From: Acanthornis magna
Lineage: Eukaryota > Chordata > Aves > Passeriformes > Acanthizidae
DNA: 64,000 nucleotides
Direction: 5' to 3'
Assembly (NCBI GenBank): GCA_036785705.1
Contig: JAWUZG010000353.1
Span: forward strand, 372,001-436,000
The notes beneath the pieces are model-generated. The model worked only from the letters and a program-made list of their open reading frames with translations. It was not told the DNA's origin and searched no databases. The position numbers and the translations under genes were made by a program. Below, one piece after another: positions 12,500 through 23,906 of the stretch (position 1 is the stretch's first letter; each line of letters begins with the position of its first letter).

Positions 12500-13160
12500 C
12501 CCCGACAGGGCCCAAGGGACGGGGCAGCACCGCCCCCCCACAGGCCCCGCAGCCCCCATGGCCTCTCTGGGGTCACCCCCAGACCGGCCCCACTGCTCCC
12601 TCGGCCCGGGGGGCTCAGCCCCACCACCCCTGCGCGCTTTCGGGGCTCACAGCCCCCGCCGCCCCCAGCCCCGGCACCCCCGGTGCCGCTCACCCGCAGA
12701 CCCCGCGCTCCGGCCCGGCCCCGCTCCGCCCCCGGGCACTCCGGCCGGAACCGGCCCCTCCGGAACCGGCACCGCCGGCTCCTGCCCCGGCCCGGGACAG
12801 CTGCCCCGGCCCCACCACGGGCCGCACCACAGCTGCCGGGGGTCCCCATCACCCCCGAGGGCCGTCACCCCCTGGCCCTGGGCCCGACCCCAGCCCAGGT
12901 CCCAACGCTTGTGGGGACACCGCCCCCAGCCCCGCCGTGCGCTCCCGCCCTTTGCCCGGGCCCTGTCTCCCCAGGGCCAGCAGCCCCTCAGCCCTGGGCC
13001 CCGGCCCAAGCCGCCACCACCCCCAGGGCCATCAGCTCCATCTCCGTGCCCAGCTCGGGCCCTCCCGCACCTCCCGAGCCAAGCGGCTGCAGCGGCCTGG
13101 AAGCAACAAAAAGGCCCCGCTCATCTGCGGGAGCACACCTGGCAGCGGTACCGGGAGATG
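12500..13160 (-). promoter_or_regulatory. GPAT2: CpG island, probable left GPAT2 promoter and non-coding exon 1
   Basis: A very CpG-rich segment directly upstream of left GPAT2, mirrored at 16025-16690. On the minus strand a good donor (GTCTGCGG|GTGAGC, about 12692) could join to the exon that holds the start codon. No ATG lies in frame upstream in this island, so exon 1 is best taken as untranslated. Open frames of 264-314 residues in this island are low-complexity shadows. Confidence 0.5.
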
Positions 13161-13177
13161 GGATAAGGGAGGGATGG

Positions 13178-13465
13178 CAATGGCGGGGAAAAGGGGGAAA
13201 ACAGGCAAAGACAAGGAAAACGGAGAAAGAAGGGGGAAAAGGAAAAGACAAGGAAGAAGGCAAAAAATAAAATATTTTTTAAAGGGTGGTGGGGAAGAAG
13301 GGAAAGTAAGAAAAAAGGAGAAAAAAGATGAGAAAAAAGCAGAATAAAAGGGAAAAGACGAGAAAGGAAAAAGAAGAAAGAAAACTAGAAAAAAATGTGG
13401 AAAATACGAGAAGAAAGGTGGAAAATAAAAGATAAAGAAAACAAAAAAGAAAATAGAATCCAATG
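13178..13465. repeat. Purine-only tract (GAAA/GGAAAA-rich), left arm tip
   Basis: A run of about 290 bp with nearly only A and G on the + strand. It mirrors the pyrimidine tract at about 15770-16010. Its inner 60 bp contains an indel between the arms. Confidence 0.85.
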
Positions 13466-13556
13466 GTGGTTTATCTGGGCTGGAGACTAGGTGCTCCAAA
13501 AGCCACTCCATCCCTCCTCTCACCTGGACAGGGCAGAGGAAATACAAAGCTCCCAA
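13466..13556 (-). repeat. Fragment of a dispersed repeat, minus orientation
   Basis: GTTTATCTGGGCTGGAGACT and AGGTGCTCC...GGACAGGGCAGAGGAAATA match the reverse complement of 15650-15770, but clearly less well than the arms match each other. This suggests two independent insertions of one interspersed repeat, facing each other at the centre of the palindrome. Confidence 0.45.
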
Positions 13557-13559
13557 ATT

Positions 13560-14348
13560 TGTTCCCACAGGTGTATGACCCCCCTGCCCTCCTCAACAGG
13601 CTCTGTGGGCTCATTTTGGGGAGCCCTGGGGAACACAGTGATGGGAATGGGACGATGGACTCCTACCCTCTTTTCCCCTTTTTTAAACTAATTTTTATAC
13701 CATTTCATTAATTTTTGGTGGAGCTTGAGTAACTTTAGTCATACACCTTCGTCAGTAAGTAGTGGTCGTACCTTGGGAGGGTATCTCAGAATCGTACCTG
13801 AGATAACCTTGGGATGGGGATCATTACAAGGAGAGGGATTTCCCAATGCCTGCTGGTCCCACAGCAGGACATCTTTCTGTATCTCCCTTGGCTGTTAGCT
13901 GCTCTGCAGCTCATCCGCTACAAGACACCACTGAGTTCCCTCCTCTGCCACGGTTTTGACAGTCTGGCCCCATGTGGGGTCTCCACTCTGCTCCACCCTC
14001 CATTTAATCCCCTTTGGATTGTGTTGTGTGGGTGAGGCTGGGTGTGTTGACCACGTTCCATCCAGAGAGCAGCAGCCATATTTTTCCCTATAACTTCTGT
14101 ACTGTACATTTTTACCCTCATTCATCTTCACACACCCCTGGACAGGACTCAGAGGGCTGGACAGAGATCACAGGGGGAGCGCAGCTGTTTGGCCAATCGC
14201 CCTTGAAGTGAGATGGACAAAACCCATCCCTGTGTAAGGGAGAGCCACCCCCAGCTCTCCCTCCCCAGCCCAGCATCCACACCCCACGGGGATGCAGTCA
14301 GGCCCTCTCAGGAAACACCTGAATTTCACTTTCCCTGGGGCTCCAGAG
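13560..14348. other. Palindrome spacer, unassigned sequence
   Basis: Unique to the spacer and without coding signals. It includes an AT-rich patch (13680-13780) and moderately AT-rich DNA up to the LTR at 14349. The reverse strand shows TATAAAAATTAG near 13700, so a decayed minus-strand LTR is possible, but I could not define ends. Confidence 0.3.
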
Positions 14349-14855
14349 TGTAACGAATAACCTTGTGTTTGTTAATCAAATCTTGGTCAAGCGAGAGAAC
14401 AAATAGTTAAAACTGTGTCAGGAAGCTCACAAATCTTGCCTAAGTAGAGGAACAGATAGAGCAAGGCCAGGAGGAACAGATAGAAGCAAGGCCAGGAGGC
14501 AATTTCAGGAATGTAAACAATGGATGAGTTTTCCCCCCCCCCCCCGCCCCGAATTGTAAGAAGGTCATAGAGAACATCAGAGGAAGACTACGGCCTTCAG
14601 CCCCATGACCACCAGAAGGCAGAAAAAGACCCCCTAGCAACAAGCTGCACAGGGGCAGAGTACTACCAGAAGATATACGTGTACCGGAAGAAGAGTATAA
14701 AAGCAGAGACTTTAAGGGGGTGAGCTGCGAGCTGTTGGTGGAGCGGAGACTCCCCGGCTTGCCCAGCGCTGTTTTGCTTGCTGTCACTTGCTTAATAAAT
14801 CAAATTATTTTAATTGGTCTGGCTCCAGTCAATCTATTTTGACTTCTAACTTATA
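14349..14855 (+). mobile_element. Solo LTR (507 bp) with 4-bp TSD
   Basis: The element starts TGTAACGAATAACC and ends CTAACTTATA, with near-inverted TGTAA/TTATA ends (the 3' CA appears mutated to TA). It is flanked by AGAG at 14345-14348 and 14856-14859. It carries TATAAAAG at 14696-14703 and AATAAA at 14794-14799, correctly spaced for U3-R-U5 on the + strand, and a duplicated AGGAACAGATAGA..GCAAGGCCAG block at 14449-14500 that resembles a U3 enhancer repeat. A 4-bp TSD fits gammaretrovirus-like (class I) elements. It lies in the palindrome spacer, so it postdates or is independent of the arms. Confidence 0.75.
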
Positions 14856-14899
14856 AGAGGACAGGACTGACCTGTGCCAATGAACCTCTAGGATGGGAT

Positions 14900-15400
14900 G
14901 AGAGCCCAGTGTCACCAATGTCTGGAAGAGGGAGGAGTGTGGGTGCTGAGCAGGGCCATGGGTACCAGGGAGGGATGTGGGGCCTGGGGAAGAGATGGAG
15001 GTGCCAGGGAAGACATGTGGGTGCTGGGGATGGGATGTGGGTGCTGGGGGGGGGGATGCAGGAATTGGGGGAAGGATGTGGGTTCTGGGGGAGGAAAGCG
15101 GATGCTGAGGGATGGATGTGGGTACTGGAGAGGGGATGTGGATACCAGGGAGGGATGTGAGGGCTTATAAGGGGGGTGAGGGTGCAGGTGTCAGAGAGGG
15201 AGTGGGTGCCAGGGAGGCATGCAGAGGTCTGGGGGGTTTGGATGCAGGTGCCAGAGATGGATGCAGGTGCTGAGGGAGGATGAGGGTGCTTGGGGAGGCA
15301 TGCAGGTAGCAAGGGAAGAGGTGGGTATTGGGGAAAGGATGTGGGTGCCAGGGTGATGCAGCTACTAGGAGAGGGTCACAAGTGCCTGAGGGCAGGAACA
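14900..15400. repeat. Purine-rich minisatellite in the palindrome spacer
   Basis: GGGATGTGGGTGCTGGGG-type units of 16-22 bp, related to the array at 2384-2745 in direct orientation. The shared tail (GATGCAG..AGGGTCACAAGTGCCTG, then GGAACAGAGC) shows the two are diverged copies of one larger segment. Confidence 0.8.
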
Positions 15401-15404
15401 GAGC

Positions 15405-15784
15405 CTGGAGCAGGGGATGAACTGACTGAGACCCCTATTCTCACCTCCCTGCACTGCTGGAGGGGAGCAGGGAGATAATAGGGAATAAAGTTGGGCACCG
15501 GAAGGAAGTGTGGGGGCAGATGTTTTAAGTATTGTTTTACCTACATTTCCCCTTCTCTGATTTCACTGTTAAAAAATTCAATTATTTTCCTCAAGCCAGG
15601 TCTGCTCTGTCCATGACAGAGGGGGAGTGACCCTTCTCTCTCTCTATCCTATCCAACGAGCTTTTCCTTATATTTCCTCTGCTTTGTCCATGTGATGGGT
15701 GGGATGGACCAGCTTGTGGGGCACCTAGTCTCCAGCCCAGACCAAACCACTACTGGATTCTATTTTCTTTTTTTCCTTTATTTT
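15405..15784 (+). repeat. Dispersed repeat at the right inner palindrome boundary
   Basis: Non-coding sequence with features I associate with a common avian interspersed repeat: a segment reading CCTCAAGCCAGGTCTGCTCTG, then GAGTGACCCTTCTCTC, then ending CACCTAGTCTCCAGCCCAGA before a pyrimidine tract. The terminal 90 bp recurs inverted at 13466-13556. The family name is uncertain. Confidence 0.4.
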
Positions 15785-16024
15785 CCACATTTTTTTCTAG
15801 TTTTCTTTCTTCTTTTTCCTTTCTCATCTTTTCCCTTTTATTCTGCTTTTTTCTCATCTTTTTTCTCCTTTTTTCTTACTTTCCCTTCTTCCCCACCACC
15901 CTTTAAAAAATATTTTATTTTTTGCCTTCTTCCTTGTCTTTTCCTTTTCCCCCTTCTTTCTCCGTTTTCCTTGTCTTTGCCTGTTTTCCCCCTTTTCCCC
16001 GCCATTGCCATCCCTCCCTTATCC

Positions 16025-16690
16025 CATCTCCCGGTACCGCTGCCAGGTGTGCTCCCGCAGATGAGCGGGGCCTTTTTGTTGCTTCCAGGCCGCTGCAGCC
16101 GCTTGGCTCGGGAGGTGCGGGAGGGCCCGAGCTGGGCACGGAGATGGAGCTGATGGCCCTGGGGGTGGTGGCGGCTTGGGCCGGGGCCCAGGGCTGAGGG
16201 GCTGCTGGCCCTGGGGAGACAGGGCCCGGGCAAAGGGCGGGAGCGCACGGCGGGGCTGGGGGCGGTGTCCCCACAAGCGTTGGGACCTGGGCTGGGGTCG
16301 GGCCCAGGGCCAGGGGGTGACGGCCCTCGGGGGTGATGGGGACCCCCGGCAGCTGTGGTGCGGCCCGTGGTGGGGCCGGGGCAGCTGTCCCGGGCCGGGG
16401 CAGGAGCCGGCGGTGCCGGTTCCGGAGGGGCCGGTTCCGGCCGGAGTGCCCGGGGGCGGAGCGGGGCCGGGCCGGAGCGCGGGGTCTGCGGGTGAGCGGC
16501 ACCGGGGGTGCCGGGGCTGGGGGCGGCGGGGGCTGTGAGCCCCGAAAGCGCGCAGGGGTGGTGGGGCTGAGCCCCCCGGGCCGAGGGAGCAGTGGGGCCG
16601 GTCTGGGGGTGACCCCAGAGAGGCCATGGGGGCTGCGGGGCCTGTGGGGGGGCGGTGCTGCCCCGTCCCTTGGGCCCTGTCGGGGCTGGC
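16025..16690 (+). promoter_or_regulatory. GPAT2: CpG island, probable right GPAT2 promoter and non-coding exon 1
   Basis: Mirror of 12500-13160. The donor GTCTGCGG|GTGAGC lies at 16492/16493. The exon that follows (from 17019) is open in phase 1 upstream of its ATG, but no in-frame ATG exists in the island. This supports translation starting at 17084. Confidence 0.5.
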
Positions 16691-17083
16691 GGGCCGTGTG
16701 GGGTGTGCTGTCCCCCCAAATCCCTGTGGGGCCTGTGGGGTGTTACCTCCCCAATTCCATAGGGAGCATAGGGTGTGGGCACCTGTGTGGGGTGTGTTAC
16801 CCTCCCCCCCCAATTCCCTGCACAGTGTTACTGCTCTCCGTTATCTGTGGGGCCTGTGGAGTGTTACCCTCCCAATTCTATAGGATTCATGGGGTGTTAC
16901 TCCCCCTCCCCAGGTCCCTCTAGGCCCTGTGGGGCACACAGGGGGTCGATTTCCCAGCCCCTGTTCCACATGTCCCAAACCTCCTGAAATCTCCCTTTCC
17001 ACCTGTTTGTGTCTCCAGGATTTTTCCGAGGACCTTTGAGCCCCAGTGCCTCTTCTGCCCAGTTTCAGGGTGTCCCCTCAGCC

Positions 17084-20000
17084 ATGACACCTCCCAAGGT
17101 ATGTGGCACCATGGGGTCCCTCCATGCCCCACCCCACAGAAAGGGAGGGGGATCCCAATTTGGGGGCCAAGGAATTGGAATCCCAGTGTTCTGGGGTACC
17201 CCATGATTCCGGAGGTGGGTGTGGAAAGGGCTGATGAGGGTCTGGGGTCTCCCTGGATCCCACTGAGCCCCTTCAGGCCCACATTTCCCAGCTGATCGCA
17301 CTGGATCTGGGTTAATCCCACTGGATCTGTGTCACCAGTTGTCTCTGCGGGAGAGAAACTCCAGGTTGATCCCACTGGGTCTGTGTTGATCCAGGCCCCC
17401 ACAGTCACCAAAATGTGACACTAGCTTGTCCTGGCTCAAATTCCTTTATTCCTCGCCAGTATTAGAACCCCCTGCATCACAAGTGTGTTTTGGGGTGTAT
17501 CCACCCACATCTGGCATTCCCAGATGCCCCCTCCCATTTTTGTTTCCCCCCTCAGATGCAAGCGTGGATCAGCAACTCGGACCCAAACCTGGAAGTTTTC
17601 ATCCCATTCCTGGGAAAATACCACCGCCCGGTGTCGGGGCGCTGCTGCCAGACCTGCACGCCCAGGAGCTGGGTAGGAGAGTTTGGGATCCCGGGATGCC
17701 GAGGATCCTCGTTCTCAGTGACTGATCACGTTTTTCCTGCCAGGATGGATTCTATCACGAGGATCTCGCCGCTCTGGGATTCCGCGATGTCAGCCGCGTG
17801 AGGGAGACAGACACGCGGTGAGGATGGATGAGCTCTGTGCAGAAAAAACCTGGAGAACCACTTTTCCCCCCATATTTCACCAAAATGCCCGTGGGAATCC
17901 CTCTCCATCCTTCCCGGTTCCTCGTTATTGCCAACCGAGCTCATTAATCAATTCTGGGAGGCTGGAAGTGGCGTCTCCTGAGGGCTTGGGCTGTGCTCCA
18001 GCCCTGGAATTGAGGATCTGGGGTCGTGCCTTCATTTGTTAGAGCGAAACTTGGAATCTTGATGGGCAGAACATGGAGGTGGAGGGTTTTTCTTGTCTCT
18101 GCCTCCAGCTGGCATTGCTCAGAGTGAGCCCTAGCTCCCAGGGAAAAGAGCTACTTCCCCCTAGAAGGAGGAAAAATACCAGGAATGGCAGAATTCTCGT
18201 TATCCCAACTTCTTCTCTGGGCAGAAGCTGCCATGGAGCCACTTCCAGATATTTTCATTCTGGAGCTGCCAGATGACTTTGGCTCCCCTCCCCTTTAGGG
18301 AGCAATCCCTGCATTATCCCTTTTTTTGGTTTTTTTTTCTTCCCAAATCAGATCATCAGCCTCTATTCCGTTTCAAATGTTCCCAGCTTCAGCTTTGAAA
18401 CCCTTGGATGAATCCATTGGGATCACAGGGAATGCAGTTCTCCTGTCCCACTCCAGCCCTTCCTGTATGCTCCAGGATATCCCAAAGTTCCCTGCCACGC
18501 CACTCTTAGTGCAGATTTGGGGACAGCTTGGGACATTTGTGTGATTTTGGATGTCCTGAATCCCAGGTTTTTTTACTGCTGGGCAGCCTGAAGCATCAAT
18601 TCAGTGATGTCTCAACATTTGCAGCTGTGAAATGGGGAGAGGCATCCTGCATCCTGCCAAAGAGGCAGTTTGGGGGCTCTGTTCCTGGTGGAAAAGCCTC
18701 CCCCTGCCAGGATGTCACCATGTGTCCCCTCCAGGTTCCGGGGCTGGCTGGTGCGGAGGGTGTGTGGATTCCTCGCTGCGTGGGAATGGAAAATTCCAGC
18801 AGAGACCCCCGGGGAGCTCCTGGCACGGATCTGCAGCAGCAGGAGGTGGGTGGGAGCAGCCGGGGATATCTTAGGATCACCCTCAGTGAGGAGGGTGCGG
18901 CCCTTAGTCCTGGGGGATCCTGTTTGGTCCCTGGAGCCCAGGTGGGTGGGATCCTGGAACGCCACTGAGGCTCTCTGGATCCCCACACGTGGATGCTGGG
19001 GCGCTCAGCCCGTCCTCATTCCCTCCCCAGGGTGCAGGATGTTGCCTCTGGCCGGACCGCTGGATCCGGAGGGGGTGAGGGATTCCGGCGGTGCTGGAAG
19101 GAGGAGATCTGCCGGATCCTGGGGGAAATCCAGGCCCCACTCTCCCCTCTGCTGCTGAGGTCATGGATCTTTTGGGGAAATATTCTGGGATTCTCTGGGG
19201 GATGGATAGAGATCCTTGAAGGGATATTCTGTTATTTGGGGGGATGCACATGGATCCTTTGGGTGTTTTTGTGGGATCATTTTGGGGGATATTCTGGGAT
19301 CCCTTGGGAGCTGCACATGGATCCTTTGGCTAGCTGCTCTCAGGGTCCTCTGTAGTTCCTGGGGCCATTCCCCTAATTGGTTCTGAGGAGCTGGAGTGGG
19401 AAAATCCAAGCCCTGCAGGAGGGAGGGAAGCAGAGGGAACTTTCCCTTTCCTTCTCCCTTCCCCGTCCCATCAATGACAGCTTCGAATCCGGGGCTACGT
19501 TGCTGGCCTGATGCAGTGAGAATAATGCCTTTTGAGGCATTAAAGGGAAGGCATTCCCTGGAGCATAGGAAATTTCCCATGGAATCAGAGCATGTGGGGA
19601 TCCCAAGGGAGGACAGGGGGATGGAGGGGATGCAGGATAACCAATGGCAGCTCCAGTTTCCAGTGGAAAAGGGGATGTCTCATCACATGCAAGGTTTCAC
19701 CTTTGATAAAACTGGGAATTTGCATTTCTGGGAGCTGAGATGGGAATTCTGAGCAGGGATGGGTTAGGGAAAGGGAGGCAGGGAGGGTTTGGGGCAGCCC
19801 TGTCAATGGCGGAGTTCCTCATTCTCAGTTTTCCCGCAGGCTGTGCCACTGGATGCTCCCCAAGCTCCTGACGCGTCTGTTCCTGAGCGTGCAGCTGCAC
19901 CGGGGGCAGCTGGAGATGGTGCTGCGAGCTGCCAGGACGGTAGGGAGCGTGGGCAGGCACTCCCGGCCCCTGGCACGCTGGGAATTCACCCCGGGATCCC

Positions 20001-23000
20001 TTGCTTGCAGCCTGAGGTGCCGCTGGTGTTCCTGTGCAGCCACCAGTCGCAGGTGGATGGGCCGCTCCTGTCCTTCGTCCTCCTCTCGCAGGGGATCGGC
20101 GTGCCCAGGGTGACAGTGGGTGCCTGGACCAGCCCTGGCCTCCGGTAAGGCAGCGGGGTGGGATGTTCCCAGAGGATCCAGGGGGATGCAGTGGTTGCCC
20201 ACGGTGTCCTTCCCTGGCCAGATCCCTGCTCCAACGCCTGGGAGGGATTTTCCTGCCTTCGGGAATGGCGCAGACATGGAGTGACCAGGCTGAGGGGCTC
20301 CCAGGGGCTGTGCTGGATGCGGTAGGTGCAGTTTGGGCTGGAAAGTCCCTCTGGGGGGCTTGGAGAGGTGCTAGCAGCTCCCAGTACTCCCAGTCTCTCC
20401 CCAGTACGTCCAGGAGGTGCTGCAGAGCCGCCAGCCCCTCGTCCTCTTCCTGGAGGAGCCCCCGGCTTCCCTGCAGCTGGCGGATCCCGCCCGGTGCTGG
20501 CTGCTCCGTGTGCTGCGGGCGCTGCGGGATGGAGCCGTGCCTGATGTACTCATCGTCCCGGTGGGAATCGCCTATGATGTGGCTCCTGGCAGAGTGGAGC
20601 GGGATGGAGCGGTGAGAGGGGGGTCACTGGTGCTCCCCCAAATCACTGGCACCATCCCTGGGGATCAGTGTTGCCCAGAGTCTCTGGGAATTACTGTTCC
20701 CCTAACTCCCTGGGAGGATCCCAAGGGAGAGACGTTGCCCCAGATCTCTGGGACCATCGCTGGGGAGTGGCGTCTCCCCAAATGCGTCATTAATCCCTCG
20801 ATCCCATCTCTTCACAGCCCCCTCGGGCCCTCGGGATCAGCACGTGTCTCCGGGCAGCATTCCAGGCCCTGCGCCGGCACCGTGGATGTGCCCGCGTGGA
20901 TTTCTCCCAGCCCTTCTCCTTACGGGTAGGGCAGCTGGGGATCCCCCTGGAGCCACCCCGGCACTGGGAGACTATTCCTGGGATATTGGTGGGGTTTGAG
21001 GTGTCTGCGGGGATCGAGGGAATCCATCCTGGGGAAATCCGGGCTCCTCCCAGCCCTGGGGATCCAGGGATCAAGTCAGCTCATGGTGCTGAGGGCTGTG
21101 AGCACCCACAGGCTCCTTCATCCTCATTCCCAGGAATTTGTGGACAACAACCTCGTCGGGACAGTCCTCACAGGGAATCGTCCAGAGCAGCTGCTGCTTC
21201 CCACCATCCTGGGCAGGCGGTGAGGAGCTGAGCCCCGGGCAGTGTTTCCCCTTGGATTTCTGCTCCCAGCTTCTCTGCTCACCCCTCTCACCCTGATTTC
21301 CCAGGCCAGCGGATGTTGGGAATGTGGGGACTTTGGGTCCCAGTTTGGGGACTGAAGAGGAGATTTTGGTGACAGCGCTGGGGCTGCACGCGCTGAGTGG
21401 TGAGGGGTCTGAGGAGTCCCTGCATCCCTTGGGATGGTGTTCCCTGCTTGGGAATGGCAGTGGAGGGTTAATCCCCCCCCGAATAACGAGTCCCTCTCCC
21501 CCACTGCAGATTCCAGCGCCTGCTCCGCCATCACGGCTGTGGGAATCACTGCAGCACTGCTGCTCCACAGGCACCAGGAGGTGGGATAGGTTTCCCATCT
21601 TTCCCTTCCCTCAGAACAGCATTCCCAGCAGGAATCCCCCCTCCCCGTAGGGCAGCATGCCCAGTGGGAATCACCCTCCTGTCCCTGGGAGTAACACTCC
21701 AGTAGTAATCGCCTCCCTCTACCCGGGAGTAGTAGTCCTAGTGGGAATCACCCCTTCTCTTCTCAGAGCAGCATTCTCAGTGGGAATCACCCCCTCTTTC
21801 CCTCAGAGCAGCACTCCCAGCAGGACTCACCCCCTCTTTCCCTCAGAGCAGCACTCCCAGCAGGACTCACCCTCCTCTTTCCCTCAGAGCAGCACTCCCA
21901 GCAGGACTCACCCCCTCTTTCCCTCATAGCAGCATTCCCAGCAGGACTCACCCTCCTCTCTTTATCAGAGCAGCATTCCAGCAGGAATTCCCGCTCTGTT
22001 CCCCCAGGTTGTGCTGCTGTCCCAGATGATGTGGGATTTCTCGCAGCTGCTGGAGCAGCTCCTGCTGCGGGGCCAGGCCGTGGGGTTCTCGGGACAGCTG
22101 CGGGTGCTGGTGGGGCACAGCCTGCGGCAGCTGCACCTCACCCCTGGCCCCCCCAGGGCTGTGCTGGGGCCCCCCAAGGCCTCGGCCCGGGCACAGCTGG
22201 GGCGACTGGCAGGAGGGGTCCGGCACCGCCTGGCTGGGGAGGCTGTGGGTGGTGAGTGGGTACACTGAGGAGCTGGGACGGGGGTGGGACACTGGTGGCA
22301 TCAGGGAGCAGGGTTGGCACCAGGGAGTGGGTGCTGCAGGGGAATCGGGGATGCTGTGGGAATTGGTGACACCAGGGCTTAGTGGCACTGGGGGAATCAG
22401 TGATGCCAAGGGTCGAGGCTGCAGGGGATCATTGACACTGGGGAATGGGGATACTGGGGGGATTGGGGATGCTGGGGGGATTGGGGATTCCAGAGGTTGG
22501 GGACACTGAGGGAGTTCAGGACCCTGGGGATTGGGGACGCTGTGGAATTTGGTGACTGTGGGACATGAGTAATCCCAGGGGATTTGGTGACACCCCTGTC
22601 CCATCAGCCTGTGCCATCCGTGCCCTGCTGCTAGAGGTGCTGCCAATCCTGGGGCCCCACTCCAGCCTCACCAGGATCGTGCTGAGCCGGGACGAGCTGC
22701 TCCGCAAGATCCTGGAGCTGCTGCAGCTGCTGCCCTCAACTCTACTGGGGCTCCAGGTGGGGACATGGGGGTTGGCAGTCATCCTCAACCCCGCTGGGGC
22801 TCCAGGTGGGGACACGGGGCTGGCCTGTCACCCCTTTCCTGTGTCCCCAGCCCTGCCAGCCCCCTGAGTGCCACAGCCTGGACATCCTGGACAAGCTCAT
22901 CCTTGGGGGGCTGCTGGAGGACGAGGAGGTGGGTGACATTCAGAGACCTCTCCTGGGGCACGGGGACAGGGTGGCTTTGAGGTGAGGTGACACACTGTTG

Positions 23001-23855
23001 TCCCCCCAGCCAGACAGTGAGTGCTGCGGTTGTGATGTGGCTCCCCGGCCCTACTTGCGGGGACGTTCCTGGGGATCCTTCACGGACGACAGTGACAGTG
23101 ACAGTGAGCACGGGGTCCCCAAGCAGTGCTACAAGGTACTGAGGGGTTCCCCCTCCGTGTCCCGGGTTGGGGGGAGGGTGGCTTCCCCCAAATCTGGCCG
23201 TGTGTCTCCCCACAGCTCAGCGAACCCCAGGGCTTCCCCGGCTTCCTCCTCTTCCTCTGCCGCCTCCTGAGCCCCATCCTGCGGACCTACGGCCGGGCCG
23301 TGGAATTCCTGGAGCAAGCCCCCTGGCCCCAGCCCGGTAGGACCCCCCCCCCGCCAAAGTGGGGAACCCCTTGGGACTCCCTGGGGTCATTGAGGCATGC
23401 CTGGAGCCCCCAGGAGCTGGGATCTGACACTCCTCCATTCCAGAGGCAGACTATGTGGAGGCACTGCTCGAATTCCTGGCCGAGGATAAGGATGGTGAGT
23501 GAAGGTGGGAGGGTCTTCCTTTTAGGGGTTGGTGCCCCCCCCAGCCAGGCCGGGGGTTATTGGGAGGGGGTGTCTGGGGCTTCCCTTGGCATCTCTCTCC
23601 CCACAGGGTATCCTGACAGGAGCCTGGCCCTGAGCTCCCTGCAGAGTTTCAAGGACATGGGGGTAAGCACGGCTTCCCCAGCCCCCCAACATTCTGCTGC
23701 CCACCCTCTGCCCTCTTGAACTCCCTGTCCCCTGCCAGGTGCTGGAGGAGCTGCAGACCCACAATGGACCCCTCCTGCAGCTGTCCCAGCCTTTCCAGTC
23801 TGCTTCCAACCGGGAGAAGCTGGGAGCTTTCATCCACCAGTTCACCCAGCTGTAG
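17084..23855 (+). CDS. GPAT2: Glycerol-3-phosphate acyltransferase 2, right-arm copy
   Basis: Twenty-one coding exons join in frame: 17084-17098, 17556-17672, 17744-17817, 18735-18845, 19031-19159, 19840-19939, 20011-20144, 20222-20321, 20405-20611, 20818-20925, 21134-21219, 21305-21399, 21510-21580, 22008-22251, 22608-22756, 22851-22928, 23010-23135, 23216-23336, 23444-23494, 23607-23662 and 23739-23855. They give about 762 aa (human 795). Landmarks: GRCCQTCTPRSW near the N-terminus, TRFRGWLVRR, the catalytic HX4D motif HQSQVD at about residues 193-198, GGIFLPSG, LFLEEPP (GPAT2-type block III), VPVGIAYDV, a hydrophobic AITAVGITAALLLH segment, and an acidic DDSDSDSE stretch. It makes lysophosphatidic acid in other species and supports piRNA biogenesis in mouse testis. 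The 3' end meets FAHD2 tail to tail, with stop codons 95 bp apart. The start at 17084 (GCCATGA) could instead be the ATG at 17556. Confidence 0.92.
21600..21985. repeat. Intronic minisatellite in right GPAT2
   Basis: Tandem units of about 38-39 bp, CAGAGCAGCAYTCCCAGCAG plus GACTCACCCYCTCTTTCCCT. Successive copies at about 21770-21960 are almost identical to each other. The array is about two units longer than the left-arm counterpart. Confidence 0.8.
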
Positions 23856-23900
23856 CCCCCCAGACCCATAAATTGGCGCAGGGAACCGATGGCTTGTGGA

Positions 23901-23906
23901 TTTATT
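23901..23906 (-). terminator. FAHD2: AATAAA polyadenylation signal of FAHD2
   Basis: Reverse-strand AATAAA, 45 bp past the FAHD2 stop. The GPAT2 transcript from the other strand has a CATAAA near 23866, so the two 3' ends lie within a few tens of bases or overlap. The left arm shows the same arrangement (AATAAA at 5355-5360). Confidence 0.7.

Larger units (their letters stand above)
4178..13400 (+). repeat. Left arm of a large inverted duplication
   Basis: The reverse complement of this segment matches 15785-25082 almost base for base. The coordinate sum (left + right) stays at 29184-29185 from about 7600 to 13350, is about 29263 from 6400 to 7260, and is 29260-29261 from 4178 to 5740. The shifts come from a minisatellite copy-number difference and tiny indels. 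Only scattered substitutions separate the arms. The outer edge is sharp: homology starts at CACTGTCTGG (4178), inside an FAHD2 exon. At the inner edge identity falls abruptly near 13400. Confidence 0.93.

Noticed and set aside
12403..13347. A 314-codon open frame, seen again in mirror image at 15838-16782
   Set aside because: It lies in the CpG island and purine tract and is Pro/Ala/Lys low complexity with no family features. It appears twice only because the arms are inverted copies.
3790..14855. The two LTRs as ends of one provirus
   Set aside because: They differ in sequence, length and target-site duplication (6 bp and 4 bp), and the sequence between them is GPAT2/FAHD2.
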